NCBI GenBank assembly: GCA_018645405.1
Contig: JABGOQ010000062.1
Coordinates: 1-45,633, forward strand
Reading direction: 5' to 3'
Source: Anaerolineae bacterium
Lineage (GTDB): Bacteria > Chloroflexota > Anaerolineae > Anaerolineales > Villigracilaceae
DNA length: 45,633 bases
Positions within the stretch are counted from its first letter, which is position 1; every line of letters starts with the position of its first letter. The position numbers were made by a program, and so were the translations under genes. The notes beneath the pieces are model-generated. The model worked only from the letters and a program-made list of their open reading frames with translations. It was not told the DNA's origin and ran no database searches. Positions 8,663-17,279 of this stretch are shown in pieces.

Positions 8663-9427
8663 TTAGAATCCCATCATCTCTTTAAAATAAGCAAAGAAGC
8701 CAACTTTTTCGTTGGGAATATGCTTGAAATCATCTGTACGTGAAGCCCCAAAGGTGCGTGTAAATAATCGCTGTATTTGCGCACCAAACATGGATACTTT
8801 CCGCGAGGCAGAAGGCTTAACCTCCAAGGGTGTCACAAAAGTGGGCGGATAAAAAACATCTACCTTGATAGGCTCTTCACCATCATATTCTTCTGCACGG
8901 CTCTCTTTCTTGAACTCAGGAATATCATCAGTGAGCGTGGAGAAAGATTCTGTCATCAAAAGATATTCATTTGCCTCGACTCCATTCTTAAGCAAGCGGT
9001 GAATGAGAATAACATTATCCCCAGCGAGTTCTTCGAATTGTCTTATTTTCTTGAGAACAACTTCCCCATGGTGCAGAAAAGCTTTTAATTTAAGACGGCT
9101 AATATGGGTGCAAGCATCACAATCGCAATAAGATGTATCGTGAGATAGTTCTGCTGCTTTATGGCGAAATGCTGGAAAAAAGGCCAAAACTTGTTGTAAA
9201 ATATCCTGTGCAGCTTGTGCATGGTTTCCATCCCAGAGGGCATATAGGAAGGCAGCATCTCCTTCGAGCTTGTTTAATATCAAAGGGTATTCTGCCTTAT
9301 CAATCACGGATTCCAGCAACTGGGAGATTATCTCTTCGGCGTGCAATAGACTGAGATTCCGTTGACGAATAAATTGGGTATATCCGCTAATATCGACGAT
9401 TACAAGAGCAGCATGTCTAAGTTTCAT
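8663..9427 (-). CDS. DUF2652 protein, class III nucleotidyl cyclase-like
   Basis: The 254-aa soluble protein starts with VDISGYTQF, which matches the first metal-binding motif of class III adenylate/guanylate cyclases (D12). NKLEGDAAFLY follows, holding the second Asp (D57). A CDCDAC motif at 101-106 could bind metal, as is common in DUF2652 members. The C-terminal part is unrecognised. Members of this family have not, to my knowledge, been shown to make cyclic nucleotides, and the transition-state residues cannot be assigned by eye. It is convergent with the export operon, whose second ATPase carries a cNMP-binding domain; a functional link is speculative. Confidence 0.75.
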   Translation of the reverse strand: MKLRHAALVIVDISGYTQFIRQRNLSLLHAEEIISQLLESVIDKAEYPLILNKLEGDAAFLYALWDGNHAQAAQDILQQVLAFFPAFRHKAAELSHDTSYCDCDACTHISRLKLKAFLHHGEVVLKKIRQFEELAGDNVILIHRLLKNGVEANEYLLMTESFSTLTDDIPEFKKESRAEEYDGEEPIKVDVFYPPTFVTPLEVKPSASRKVSMFGAQIQRLFTRTFGASRTDDFKHIPNEKVGFFAYFKEMMGF

Positions 9428-9470
9428 AGAATCTTTCTTTTGGAAATCAGAGTGTCCTATTTTACCTGCA

Positions 9471-9500
9471 AACGCTCCCTTGGGTATTTAAGGGAGCGTT
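9471..9500 (-). terminator. Hairpin between EamA transporter and DUF2652 genes
   Basis: An 11-bp perfect stem (AACGCTCCCTT at 9471-9481 and its complement at 9490-9500) has an 8-nt loop. On the minus strand it lies about 110 bases downstream of the EamA stop codon. The following T run is short, so it may be a weak terminator or a REP-like hairpin. Confidence 0.4.
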
Positions 9501-9612
9501 GCAAGAAAGGAGAAGAAAAGAAGAAGAAGTTTTTCATTAACTTAGATATGAAAGATATGAGGTTTCTTACTTCTCGCATCCTCAAGTCAGTGTTCTAAAT
9601 TATAGAATTAAA

Positions 9613-10503
9613 TTAAGTTTTTATTTTAGCTCTTAAAGTTGTGAAATAATACTTCCCCAGTACGACGATCAAAATACCACCGAGTATTAGAAAAGACGAG
9701 ATTAATAAGCGCAAACTTATTTTCTCGGCAACAAAGAGTACACCGCCTAAAGCAGCGATTACAGGAACAGATGATTGAACGACAGCAGCTTGTGTAATTG
9801 AAAGCCGACGGAGAGCACTGTACCAGATTGTATAACCAATCCCGGAAGTTATGCCGCCCGATAATATTGCCAAGACAACTCCTTTTGATGAAATATCTGC
9901 GCTTTGAAATCTGAGAAGAGCCAAGATTAGAACGAGCGGAAGTGAACGCATGAAATTATACGTGGTGTCCGAAAGCGGATTTGCCGAGTCTTTCCCCTTC
10001 AATGTGTAGATCCCCCAGGCAATCCCGGCGATTGTCATCAGGATGAAGCCAGTTAAAGAGGGCGCGCTTATGCCCGGTAAGACGAGATAGACAAATCCAA
10101 TAAATGCGATTGTGATGCCGACCCACTCAGTTGGGTGTAATTTGTTCCCAGTAAAAAATGATATTAAGATCATTGTTATTTGCACCGCCCCAAATAAAAT
10201 CAGCGCACCAGTCCCGGTATCCAATGTGATATAGGCAAATGAAAATGTTGCTGCATAGAGAAATAACATGAGGCTGGCAAACCAGCTTCCTTTGGAGGAA
10301 GAGTTGTTTTTCTTGGAATCAAATTGCAAGATCAGAAAAAGGATAAGCGCACCAGATAACAAACGAATTTCTGTAAAACTTGCCGCGTCAATCGTTTTTC
10401 CGCTCAGAGCTAATCGACCGAGCACCGAATTTGTTGCAAAAGCAATAAGGGCTAAGATTGTTAGCGTGATCGTTTTGAATAGTTTATGACTTTTAGTAGA
10501 CAC
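9613..10503 (-). CDS. EamA/DMT-family transporter (drug/metabolite exporter-like)
   Basis: About 296 aa with ten predicted hydrophobic helices arranged as two five-helix EamA repeats. The first is about residues 12-140; the second starts with GISAPSLTGFILMTIAGIAWGIYTLKGK. The family moves small metabolites or drugs across the cytoplasmic membrane; the substrate cannot be read from sequence. I place the start at GTG 10503 because AAGGAG lies six bases upstream. A frame extension to ATG 10539 would add 12 residues and place the ribosome binding site inside the gene. It appears to be transcribed alone, with a strong terminator upstream at 10723-10767. Confidence 0.88.
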   Translation of the reverse strand: MSTKSHKLFKTITLTILALIAFATNSVLGRLALSGKTIDAASFTEIRLLSGALILFLILQFDSKKNNSSSKGSWFASLMLFLYAATFSFAYITLDTGTGALILFGAVQITMILISFFTGNKLHPTEWVGITIAFIGFVYLVLPGISAPSLTGFILMTIAGIAWGIYTLKGKDSANPLSDTTYNFMRSLPLVLILALLRFQSADISSKGVVLAILSGGITSGIGYTIWYSALRRLSITQAAVVQSSVPVIAALGGVLFVAEKISLRLLISSFLILGGILIVVLGKYYFTTLRAKIKT

Positions 10504-10604
10504 ATCAATCTCCTTATAGAGACGATAAATGGGAATCACCTGTCTTATGGTTTTATTTGGATGCGAGATAGATGCTGCTTCTTACTCCCCCCAAGCTATA
10601 TATT

Positions 10605-10717
10605 TAGGACTTTCGCTCCAAAGGTTGAAAAAGGCTCAAAGGGGATTTGTAATCCCCGTCTTTGTGAAAGAATCGCTGGATTGCAAATCCAGCTAGAGCA
10701 GGGAAGCGAAAGTCCTA
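10605..10717. repeat. MITE-like palindromic element
   Basis: Perfect 13-bp terminal inverted repeats (TAGGACTTTCGCT at 10605-10617 and its complement at 10705-10717) enclose two nested hairpins: GGGGATT...AATCCCC near 10638-10654, and GCTGGATT...AATCCAGC near 10675-10693. It contains no open frame. The structure matches small non-autonomous insertion-type repeats. Confidence 0.7.
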
Positions 10718-10722
10718 ATATT

Positions 10723-10767
10723 AAAGAAAGACATCCGAAGTTTTAGAAACTTCGGATGTCTTTCTTT
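10723..10767 (-). terminator. Strong intrinsic terminator of the methyltransferase gene
   Basis: A perfect 21-bp stem (10723-10743 with 10747-10767, 3-nt loop) is followed on the minus strand by a T-rich stretch. It lies 15 bases after the methyltransferase stop codon. Confidence 0.85.
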
Positions 10768-10781
10768 GCAGAGACTTCGGT

Positions 10782-11531
10782 CTAAACTTTATTCATCCCG
10801 ATAAGCAAAGTAAAGTCCATCACCACTGTTTTCTTTTGACTTGTATCACCCCATGCAGACTTTAGTGCTTTATCGGTGTGTATAAGAAATTCATCCCCTT
10901 CTTCTTTGATGCACTGTCTTGCCGATGACCAGGTTTGGATATAGGCAAAGAGCTGATTGAAATCCCATTTCATTTTCATTTCGATCTGGGGGGGATCTAC
11001 TTTTTCAAAGGGGAATGGGACATTACGATAATGATCCCATAGGAGTTTGTTTCGCGGAGCCCAATAAGGTTTGATAGGGGTCAGGAAATTTTCTTTAATG
11101 GTTTTGTCAATCTCATCCGAGATAGAAAACCAGGCATATCCCCATGCTGTAAAAATCCCATTAGGCTTTAAAACTCGCTTCACTTCGGGAAAAAACAGAT
11201 CATAATCAAACCAATGCAGTGCTTGCGCAACGCAAACTAAATCAAAATAGTTTTCATCAAAGTTTGTTTTTTCTGCCGACTGGACTGAATAACTAACCCC
11301 AGGGTTTTTAATCGCATTAGCAATTTGTTCTTCGCTAATATCGGTTGCGTAGACTTCATCAAAATGCTTCGCTAGATCAACTGCGGCTTGACCGTTCCCG
11401 CAGGCGACATCCCATGCACTTTTCTTTTCTTCGCACAGTGTAGCCAAAAACGTATATAATTTTTGCGGGTAATGCGGGCGGATTTTTGCATATAGATCTG
11501 ATTTGTCGTTGAATAGTTTATGATATTCCAT
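10782..11531 (-). CDS. Class I SAM-dependent methyltransferase (Methyltransf_11 type)
   Basis: The 249-aa protein has SAM-binding motif I WDVACGNGQAAVDLAKHF at about residues 40-57, the acidic end of strand beta-2 in VYATDISEEQ, and a post-motif LVCVAQALHWF typical of small-molecule methyltransferases of the UbiE/trans-aconitate group. The substrate is unknown. It is flanked by unrelated genes and ends in a strong terminator, so it is probably a single-gene unit. Confidence 0.88.
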   Translation of the reverse strand: MEYHKLFNDKSDLYAKIRPHYPQKLYTFLATLCEEKKSAWDVACGNGQAAVDLAKHFDEVYATDISEEQIANAIKNPGVSYSVQSAEKTNFDENYFDLVCVAQALHWFDYDLFFPEVKRVLKPNGIFTAWGYAWFSISDEIDKTIKENFLTPIKPYWAPRNKLLWDHYRNVPFPFEKVDPPQIEMKMKWDFNQLFAYIQTWSSARQCIKEEGDEFLIHTDKALKSAWGDTSQKKTVVMDFTLLIGMNKV

Positions 11532-11656
11532 TAATTATTTCCAGCAGACACCCGGTTTTTATCTCCAAAATGAACCGTTTTTTATCGTGAGCATTTTTGG
11601 AAGAGGTTACATAGAGCAGACAAGAAAAAACCAAATGTCTTAATAATTATCATTTC

Positions 11657-11887
11657 TTATTCGTCCAATCCTGCTATCATCTCAAGATATAGTTCTTCGA
11701 CCTTCTCTCTCGCCCAGGGTGTTCTTCGTAGAAATTTCAGGCTGGATTTCAGAGAAGGGTCATGATTAAAGGAGCGGATATTAATCCGCGCGCCTAATTC
11801 TTCCCAGCCATAATGGTCAACGAGTTCGGTGACGATTTGCTTGAGGGTAATCCCATGTAGGGGATTTTTAGGTTGTTTTTGGCTCAT
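11657..11887 (-). CDS. VF530 (DUF2132) family protein
   Basis: The 76-aa protein is nearly all VF530 domain. The diagnostic stretch [21 protein letters not shown] is followed by [37 protein letters not shown]. The family has been described as DNA-binding from structural similarity; its cellular role is unknown. Length is typical. It stands 36 bases downstream of the VOC gene on the same strand and may be transcribed with it. Confidence 0.9.
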   Translation of the reverse strand: MSQKQPKNPLHGITLKQIVTELVDHYGWEELGARINIRSFNHDPSLKSSLKFLRRTPWAREKVEELYLEMIAGLDE

Positions 11888-11923
11888 AAACGGAACTCTG
11901 CTTTTCTTCTTGATAATGCTATT

Positions 11924-12331
11924 TTACGCCGACCAAGCCCGATTTTGTAGAACGACCCGATATCCATCTATATCTTCGAATGTTTGTCCAATAAGATCCC
12001 AATAGTCGTTATAGGCGGTGACTAAAGTAAACCCGGCTGCTTTCATTTTCTCGCAGCATGCTGCCCAAATGGTTTTTTCGGGGATTTCGGGGATATAGAA
12101 GATCAGTAGGTTATCTTTTGTGGGGGCTTTGCCAACAGTTGCACCTTGATGATGGGTAAATTCCAAATGATAGGGGTGTTTGGGGTGCCCGATGATCGAG
12201 CCATCAAAGCCATTATGCCCTTGAAATTTTCCCAATAACTCAAAGCCTAATCCCTTGACATACATACGGGTGATTTCTGGTAAATTATCTGTAGGTCTGG
12301 CTACTCTCATAATAGCACTTTTTGGAATCAT
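11924..12331 (-). CDS. VOC (glyoxalase/bleomycin-resistance) superfamily protein
   Basis: The 135-aa protein has the beta-alpha-beta-beta-beta layout of VOC proteins: RVARPTDNLPEITRMYVKGLGFELLG at the start, HLEFTHH in the middle and FEDIDGYRVVLQNRAW at the end. Potential metal ligands are H55/H58-H59 and the acidic residue near the C-terminus, but the enzyme activity cannot be assigned. The start codon overlaps the stop of the toroid gene by four bases, indicating translational coupling. A GGAG ribosome binding site sits seven bases upstream of the chosen ATG. Confidence 0.85.
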   Translation of the reverse strand: MIPKSAIMRVARPTDNLPEITRMYVKGLGFELLGKFQGHNGFDGSIIGHPKHPYHLEFTHHQGATVGKAPTKDNLLIFYIPEIPEKTIWAACCEKMKAAGFTLVTAYNDYWDLIGQTFEDIDGYRVVLQNRAWSA

Positions 12332-13278
12332 TTGCTTTCTCCAAAATGTTTTAACACTTTCAATGCTCTCAAAGTATTCCAGCGGTTGGGACCTCCGGTC
12401 TGCTCCATATCAAAATGTACTTTCCCAGCATGCTTCGCTTGCACGGGCCATTTCATATCTTTGCGGCGTTTCTTCATCAGCACATTGAGTGCATCCTGCA
12501 TACGTGGATCGTAGCTTACGCCCGCAGCCTGAAAATAATCCAACGCGCGCAGAATATCATAAAACCAGCGGGAGGGATACGAGAGCATCAGGAATTTCTT
12601 GTTGATGATCTCGCCCGTGCGGTCGGACTTGAACAGTCTGTGCATAAGGATGAATTCTCTTGATGCCTTAGCAATCTTTTCGAGTTCGTCCACTCGGTAG
12701 ACGTAGCCATTTTTTGTGTATTCTAAAATCCCTTCGAGGATGGAGATTGTCGTATGCAGAGAACTGTGCACAGCGCCACCTTGGTTGCTTCGGCAATTAA
12801 AGCCCCCATCAGCCATATGATGCTGGATGATGAAATCGACAACAGAGTTTAGCTCTGCCTGATCGATTTCAAAATAACAGGCGTAGTTCAGGAACATTCC
12901 GTTGATGCAAACATCACTATCTGGTCTCTGCTTAGCGGGGTTGATGCCGCCGTCTGTGATTTTATGGTTTTGGGCAATGAACTCAATCGATTCTCTGATT
13001 TTCTGGTTTGTGGGGGAGATGCCCAGATGCTTTAAATCCAGCAGCGAATAATGTGATGAGATCCACTTGACCTGATAAAAACCCCGCCCCCAATGCCCTT
13101 CTGGTTTGCGAAAGCTGAGAAATTTTGCTCCCCATCCCTCGGTTGCGATGCGCTCTTGGAGTTCAGGCTTTTCAACGCCCAACAAATCGCGATGAACTTG
13201 GTATTGGATTGAAACGTCACCTTCGAGGAGCCAAGCTATCAGTTGATCTTCAGTTAAACTATCTGGCGTTTTTTTCAT
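12328..13278 (-). CDS. Prenyltransferase/squalene-cyclase-like alpha/alpha-toroid protein
   Basis: The 316-aa soluble protein contains repeated helical units with QW-like motifs (EGHWGRGFYQVKW, DGGINPAK, DGGFNCRSNQGG, GGPNRWNTLRALKVL), as in terpenoid cyclase/prenyltransferase toroids. It lacks the DCTAE or DxDD motifs of squalene and diterpene cyclases, so a terpene cyclase activity is not supported. Members annotated this way are widespread and uncharacterised. It is coupled by a four-base overlap to the VOC gene, so the two may share a function. Confidence 0.75.
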   Translation of the reverse strand: MKKTPDSLTEDQLIAWLLEGDVSIQYQVHRDLLGVEKPELQERIATEGWGAKFLSFRKPEGHWGRGFYQVKWISSHYSLLDLKHLGISPTNQKIRESIEFIAQNHKITDGGINPAKQRPDSDVCINGMFLNYACYFEIDQAELNSVVDFIIQHHMADGGFNCRSNQGGAVHSSLHTTISILEGILEYTKNGYVYRVDELEKIAKASREFILMHRLFKSDRTGEIINKKFLMLSYPSRWFYDILRALDYFQAAGVSYDPRMQDALNVLMKKRRKDMKWPVQAKHAGKVHFDMEQTGGPNRWNTLRALKVLKHFGESK

Positions 13279-13308
13279 AATTTTAATTTGATATTTTGCT
13301 ATCCATGA

Positions 13309-13851
13309 TTACTCAAGAACTTCGTATTTACTTTGTACAAAACCACTATCAAGGGCATGGGATTTAATGAGACGCAGTTTTTTGTCTCTATCTAATTCCC
13401 CAAAAAGCGGAATGCCGCTTCCTATCAGGATGGGTATTTGGGTAATGATCATTTTCTGGATTAAGCCAGCATTTAGAAAACCTTGAATTGTTTTCCCGCC
13501 ATCAATATACAGATGCTTTGCTCCAGATTTAAGAAGCTCATCAACTAACTCGATGGGAGAGCAGGATCTTGAGGCTACAGTTTTAGATAAATTCTCAGGG
13601 ATTTCAATCTTTTTACTGCTTAAAACAATGACGCGTTTTTCCCCATAGGGCCATTCTCCAAAGGAAAGCACCATCTCATAAGTATTACGTCCCATGACTA
13701 GCATATCCACAGATTCCATAAATTGATGGTATCCGAAGTCTTCTCCATTACCTTGGTTATCTCCATCACTTCCGGGGAGCCAATCAAGAGCACCATTTTC
13801 TCTGGCGATAAATCCATCAAGGCTGGTTGCGATATATACAGATGTTTTCAT
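13309..13851 (-). CDS. Dihydrofolate-reductase/RibD-C family reductase
   Basis: About 180 aa, beginning with MKTSVYIATSLDGFIARENGALDWLPG, the characteristic N-terminus of the YwjB/YyaP group of DHFR-like proteins. It also carries LVMGRNTYEMVLSFGEWPYG and SGAKHLYIDGGKTIQGFLNAGLI, which form the NADPH site. The group is distinct from housekeeping DHFR and its substrate is unknown. The frame is open to ATG 13899, but the family start fits ATG 13851, preceded by CGGAAA. It lies 30 bases upstream of the toroid gene on the same strand, so the block 13851-11657 may be one operon. Confidence 0.88.
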   Translation of the reverse strand: MKTSVYIATSLDGFIARENGALDWLPGSDGDNQGNGEDFGYHQFMESVDMLVMGRNTYEMVLSFGEWPYGEKRVIVLSSKKIEIPENLSKTVASRSCSPIELVDELLKSGAKHLYIDGGKTIQGFLNAGLIQKMIITQIPILIGSGIPLFGELDRDKKLRLIKSHALDSGFVQSKYEVLE

Positions 13852-13899
13852 ATTTTTTCCGTTTTTTTCGTGATGCGAGATAAATATCGCCTTTTGCAC

Positions 13900-14375
13900 G
13901 TGTAGTGCGACATGAATGTTGTGATACGGGGCGTTTTATGAAGGCGATTATAATCTACAAGGCGAAAGCAAATAGAAATAAACTATAATTTCCCCTTTGT
14001 TTAGAGACCCGAAAGGTTTTATTAAGGTGCATCTTTTATACGACGACTTTGAAAGAAAAGGTTCTGATTTAATTATGGCGAGATTGAAACCTTTTGGGTC
14101 TTTGGCAAGAAGTAAATCTAACGCACACCTGCATCCATAACGTGATCAAGCTCAAAACGCGCGAGAATCGGTATTTCATCCCACAAAAAATATTCGTATC
14201 ATTTGTATCATTCGCAAAATTCGTGATAAGAAAAGAGCCCTCATCTAAAACATTAGAGAAGTGTTGATCTTGACTATTTCCAAATCGGAGTTTTATTGTA
14301 TAATTCGTAGCAGTACCTTGGTACCATCTGCTTAATTGAATAAAAAAACAAAACGAGTCTTCAGGAGGATCACTA
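13900..14375. other. Intergenic region with divergent promoters
   Basis: This 476-bp spacer separates the minus-strand reductase group from the plus-strand protease gene. I see no credible gene. The 104-codon minus frame at 14069-14383 crosses the protease start and has no recognisable content. A TATAAT at 14298-14303 could be the -10 of the protease gene but has no good -35. The stretch around 14190-14235 is a low-complexity ATTCGT/ATTTGT repeat. Confidence 0.5.
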
Positions 14376-15785
14376 ATGTTCAAAACTGAAAACCTGTATC
14401 AGAACGACGACGCATGGGGCAAGAAAAGTTTGGGAAATTCGAATGAGACGATCAAAGGCTGGGGGTGTTTGCTAACCTCAGTAACAATGATGCTTAATGG
14501 GATTGGGTATGACGAAACCCCTTTAACTGTCAATGAAAAAATGAAAGCAAATGGCGGTTTTCAAGGGGCGTTTTTTATCCCCAGCGCGTTGCCTTATACT
14601 TATCCAAATCTGGTTTATAAAGATATGGAGCCTTGTGAATCTTTCCCTGCACCGATCTCTCGGATTGATGCGGCTGTCGCCGCCGGTAAGCCCGTGATTG
14701 TACAGGTGGACTGGAATAAGAAAGCCGGTGTGCAGACTCATTTTGTACTGATTAAAGAAAAAAAGGGAAGCGACTACATTATCTACGATCCCTATAAATA
14801 TGGTGGTGATGGACCGAGCAAAGATGTTTTGCTGACCCAGCGTTATAAATATCAAGGTAAAAATTTGAAATCGGAGATTAGCGCAGTACTCTGGTTTGAC
14901 GCTTATGGAATCCCACCGCAACCGCCAAAACCTAAAACACCTGTGAAAGTCCCCGCCGATTCGATCTCCGTTTTTGTTGCTGAGGACGATTTGGCATTCC
15001 GAGCAGACCCATCTGTGGGCGGCTATCTCGTTAAACGTTTGGTAGGTGAAACTGAGTTGAAGAGTCTCGAATCTGCTGCAGCAACGAAGAAGAAGCTCGG
15101 CGTGATGGGGCAGTGGCTCCATGCCCAAGACCCAGATGGGACACAGGCTTATACTGCTGCTTGGTATCTCTCCTTTAAAAAAGGTGAATCACCTCCCGGT
15201 AGTGAAGCAAGCACAACCGCTACAACTATCACGGCTACGACAACTACTTCTTCGGCAGCAAGCACGCCCAAGTCGACGAAACCTCTTCCTGCGGGCGCTC
15301 TCTCGCTTATCCCGACAGATAATATTGCTTTCCGTACCAGTACAGTTATTTCTCCAGAGACGTTAATTCGCCGAATCCCACCAACAGAGAAGGTGATTAG
15401 TTTAGAGCTGTCTGCCCAGACAATTAAGAAATTGGGCGTGATGGGGCAATGGCTAAATGTTCGCGACAATACAGGGAGTGATGGCTATGTGGCTGCGTGG
15501 TATGTGAAATACGAGAGTGGTTCAACTGCCGCAGCAGCAGAGACGACCAATGTCCTTGCCGAAGGGAGTGCCAGTACAGTAAAAACAACGGCACAGTCGG
15601 TTTCTTTCCGTAGCCAGCCCAAAATTAGCGGGGCGACTCTAATCCGTTATTTACCTGTCGGTGAAGTACTCACAATTATCGAAGCCGGTGGTGATGCGAA
15701 AATTGGCTCGAATAGTGATTGGCTCAAAGTTAAAGATTCCAGTGGGCGTGAGGGGTATGTTGCTGCCTGGTTTGTTGCCCGTTAG
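14376..15785 (+). CDS. C39-like cysteine protease domain followed by three SH3b-like repeats
   Basis: The 469-aa protein has an N-terminal papain-like domain of the peptidase_C39_2 type with likely catalytic C31 (GWGCLLTS), H122 (QTHFVLI) and D138 (YDPY). Three SH3-like repeats follow at about residues 190-268, 308-378 and 395-469, each ending in a variant of GYVAAWYV. Thr/Ser- and Ala-rich linkers separate them. No signal peptide is visible, so export would need another route or the protein is cytoplasmic. A strong AGGAGG ribosome binding site precedes the ATG. The domain set suggests cell-wall or peptide hydrolysis, but the substrate is not known. Confidence 0.85.
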   Translation: MFKTENLYQNDDAWGKKSLGNSNETIKGWGCLLTSVTMMLNGIGYDETPLTVNEKMKANGGFQGAFFIPSALPYTYPNLVYKDMEPCESFPAPISRIDAAVAAGKPVIVQVDWNKKAGVQTHFVLIKEKKGSDYIIYDPYKYGGDGPSKDVLLTQRYKYQGKNLKSEISAVLWFDAYGIPPQPPKPKTPVKVPADSISVFVAEDDLAFRADPSVGGYLVKRLVGETELKSLESAAATKKKLGVMGQWLHAQDPDGTQAYTAAWYLSFKKGESPPGSEASTTATTITATTTTSSAASTPKSTKPLPAGALSLIPTDNIAFRTSTVISPETLIRRIPPTEKVISLELSAQTIKKLGVMGQWLNVRDNTGSDGYVAAWYVKYESGSTAAAAETTNVLAEGSASTVKTTAQSVSFRSQPKISGATLIRYLPVGEVLTIIEAGGDAKIGSNSDWLKVKDSSGREGYVAAWFVAR

Positions 15786-15873
15786 AGAAAAGGGGCTCAT
15801 TCAGTTTTGTGTGAACCGCAATACGCAACACTGTCAAAACTTCACCCGCTTTCTTTTATAATGGAGAAATAAT

Positions 15874-17199
15874 ATGGACAATCTTACAGAAAATAAAATC
15901 CCTATCCTGAATATTGCCTGGTCACGCTACGCACAATTAGATGAAGCCGCTATAAAGCTCTCACGTCCACATTACGGCTTGCGTCGTTGGATAGCGATCC
16001 TGGGTGTTCTCGCAGCTATCTTCGCGGTCTTGACAGCAACTTACCCTGAGAAATTTCCCAACATAGGGCGTGAAATCCTCAAAGTTTTGTTGATACTTTC
16101 TCCGATTTCGGCATCGCTTCTCGCCGCGTTCTTTAATAAATTTTACGGCAGTGGTTCCTGGCTAACCATGCGGGCTGGTGCGGAAGAGATCAAAAAAGAT
16201 ATATATATATTCCGTACGGTCTTGAAAGACGAGCCAAAACGCCGCATCTGGCTTGAAAAAAGACTGGCTGATATTCAGCGTCAGGTTTATCGTGGTTTGG
16301 GTGGAGAAATGGCACTGGATCGTTATACAGGATCTCTTCCTCCTTACTACGATCGATCAAACCCTGAGAGTGATCCTGGCTTTAGCGATTTGGGCGGAGA
16401 CGAGTATTTCTCCTATCGTCTGCAAGATCAACTTGCCTGGCATATTGGCAAGGTCAACCGTATCCAAAAGGAGCGGTCACGTTTGCAGTGGTATATTCTT
16501 ATTGCGGGTGGAGCAGGTTCCTTCCTTGCGGCGATGGGTGGAGCGTTTTCTATCTGGGTTGCGGTAACTGCTTCTATCGTAGCTGCGCTCATCGGTTGGA
16601 CGGAATTACGCAATCTTGAGGATACCCTCAAGAATTACAGCAAGGTGGTGATTGAGCTAATGATTCTCTACGATCATTGGCAAAACCTGGAATTAGAAGA
16701 ACGCACACAGGTAGAAACTTTTAGGATGGTTAAAGCAACAGAAAGGATTCTCTGGAACCAAAATATGGAATATATCCGCTCGATGCGAGATGCTCTTTCT
16801 GATGCCGAACTTGACGAGGCAGATTTGATTGATGAGGTCTTGAAGAAATCTGTTGAATCGGATGCTCTCTTTAAGAAAAAATTACGTGATAGTCTTGTCA
16901 GCCATACAGATAAAACACTGCGCGAGGCAGAAGATACGCTGGTTGAGGCCTTTGATGTAGCACTTGGTTCAATCGCTGAAGAAGCCTCCTCCGACCTTGT
17001 ACAACAGGAACTGACAGCCATGGCAGGAGCAGTATCTGAAGTTGTCGAAAATACCATTAACCGTGCATCCAAACTGCGTTCTGCTATAGACGAGATAGCA
17101 TCAGACTACAAAGATGTTGAATTCAATGCCGAGACCCCTGCTGCTGAACTCCATGAAATGATGCAGCGTTTCCCCAAAACAGGTGAAGTGAAAGGATAA
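15874..17199 (+). CDS. DUF4231/SLATT-type four-TM membrane protein
   Basis: The 441-aa protein has TM pairs at about 39-55/68-88 and 205-222/226-243. The sequence LTMRAGAEEIKKDIYIFRT after the second TM is typical of DUF4231 of the SLATT superfamily. After residue 250 a long helical cytoplasmic region follows that is rich in acidic residues and likely coiled coil. SLATT domains have been predicted in nucleotide-signal defence systems to act as membrane effectors (established as a prediction by comparative genomics). No sensor nucleotidyltransferase is adjacent here. It lies 88 bases after the protease gene and may be co-transcribed with it; a convergent terminator follows. Confidence 0.75.
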   Translation: MDNLTENKIPILNIAWSRYAQLDEAAIKLSRPHYGLRRWIAILGVLAAIFAVLTATYPEKFPNIGREILKVLLILSPISASLLAAFFNKFYGSGSWLTMRAGAEEIKKDIYIFRTVLKDEPKRRIWLEKRLADIQRQVYRGLGGEMALDRYTGSLPPYYDRSNPESDPGFSDLGGDEYFSYRLQDQLAWHIGKVNRIQKERSRLQWYILIAGGAGSFLAAMGGAFSIWVAVTASIVAALIGWTELRNLEDTLKNYSKVVIELMILYDHWQNLELEERTQVETFRMVKATERILWNQNMEYIRSMRDALSDAELDEADLIDEVLKKSVESDALFKKKLRDSLVSHTDKTLREAEDTLVEAFDVALGSIAEEASSDLVQQELTAMAGAVSEVVENTINRASKLRSAIDEIASDYKDVEFNAETPAAELHEMMQRFPKTGEVKG

Positions 17200-17242
17200 G
17201 AGAGACGAAAAGAAGAAGAATAGCTAGAAAGATAGCTAAAAG

Positions 17243-17279
17243 AAAAGAGACCGAATTTCAAAAACTCGGTCTCTTTTTT
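17243..17279. terminator. Bidirectional terminator
   Basis: Arms AAAAGAGACCGA (17243-17254) and TCGGTCTCTTTT (17266-17277) form a perfect stem with T runs in both directions. It separates the convergent SLATT-type gene and the next minus-strand gene. Confidence 0.85.

Noticed and set aside
14069-14383. 104-codon minus-strand open frame
   Set aside because: It overlaps the strong ribosome binding site and start of the protease gene and has no family resemblance or own ribosome binding site.
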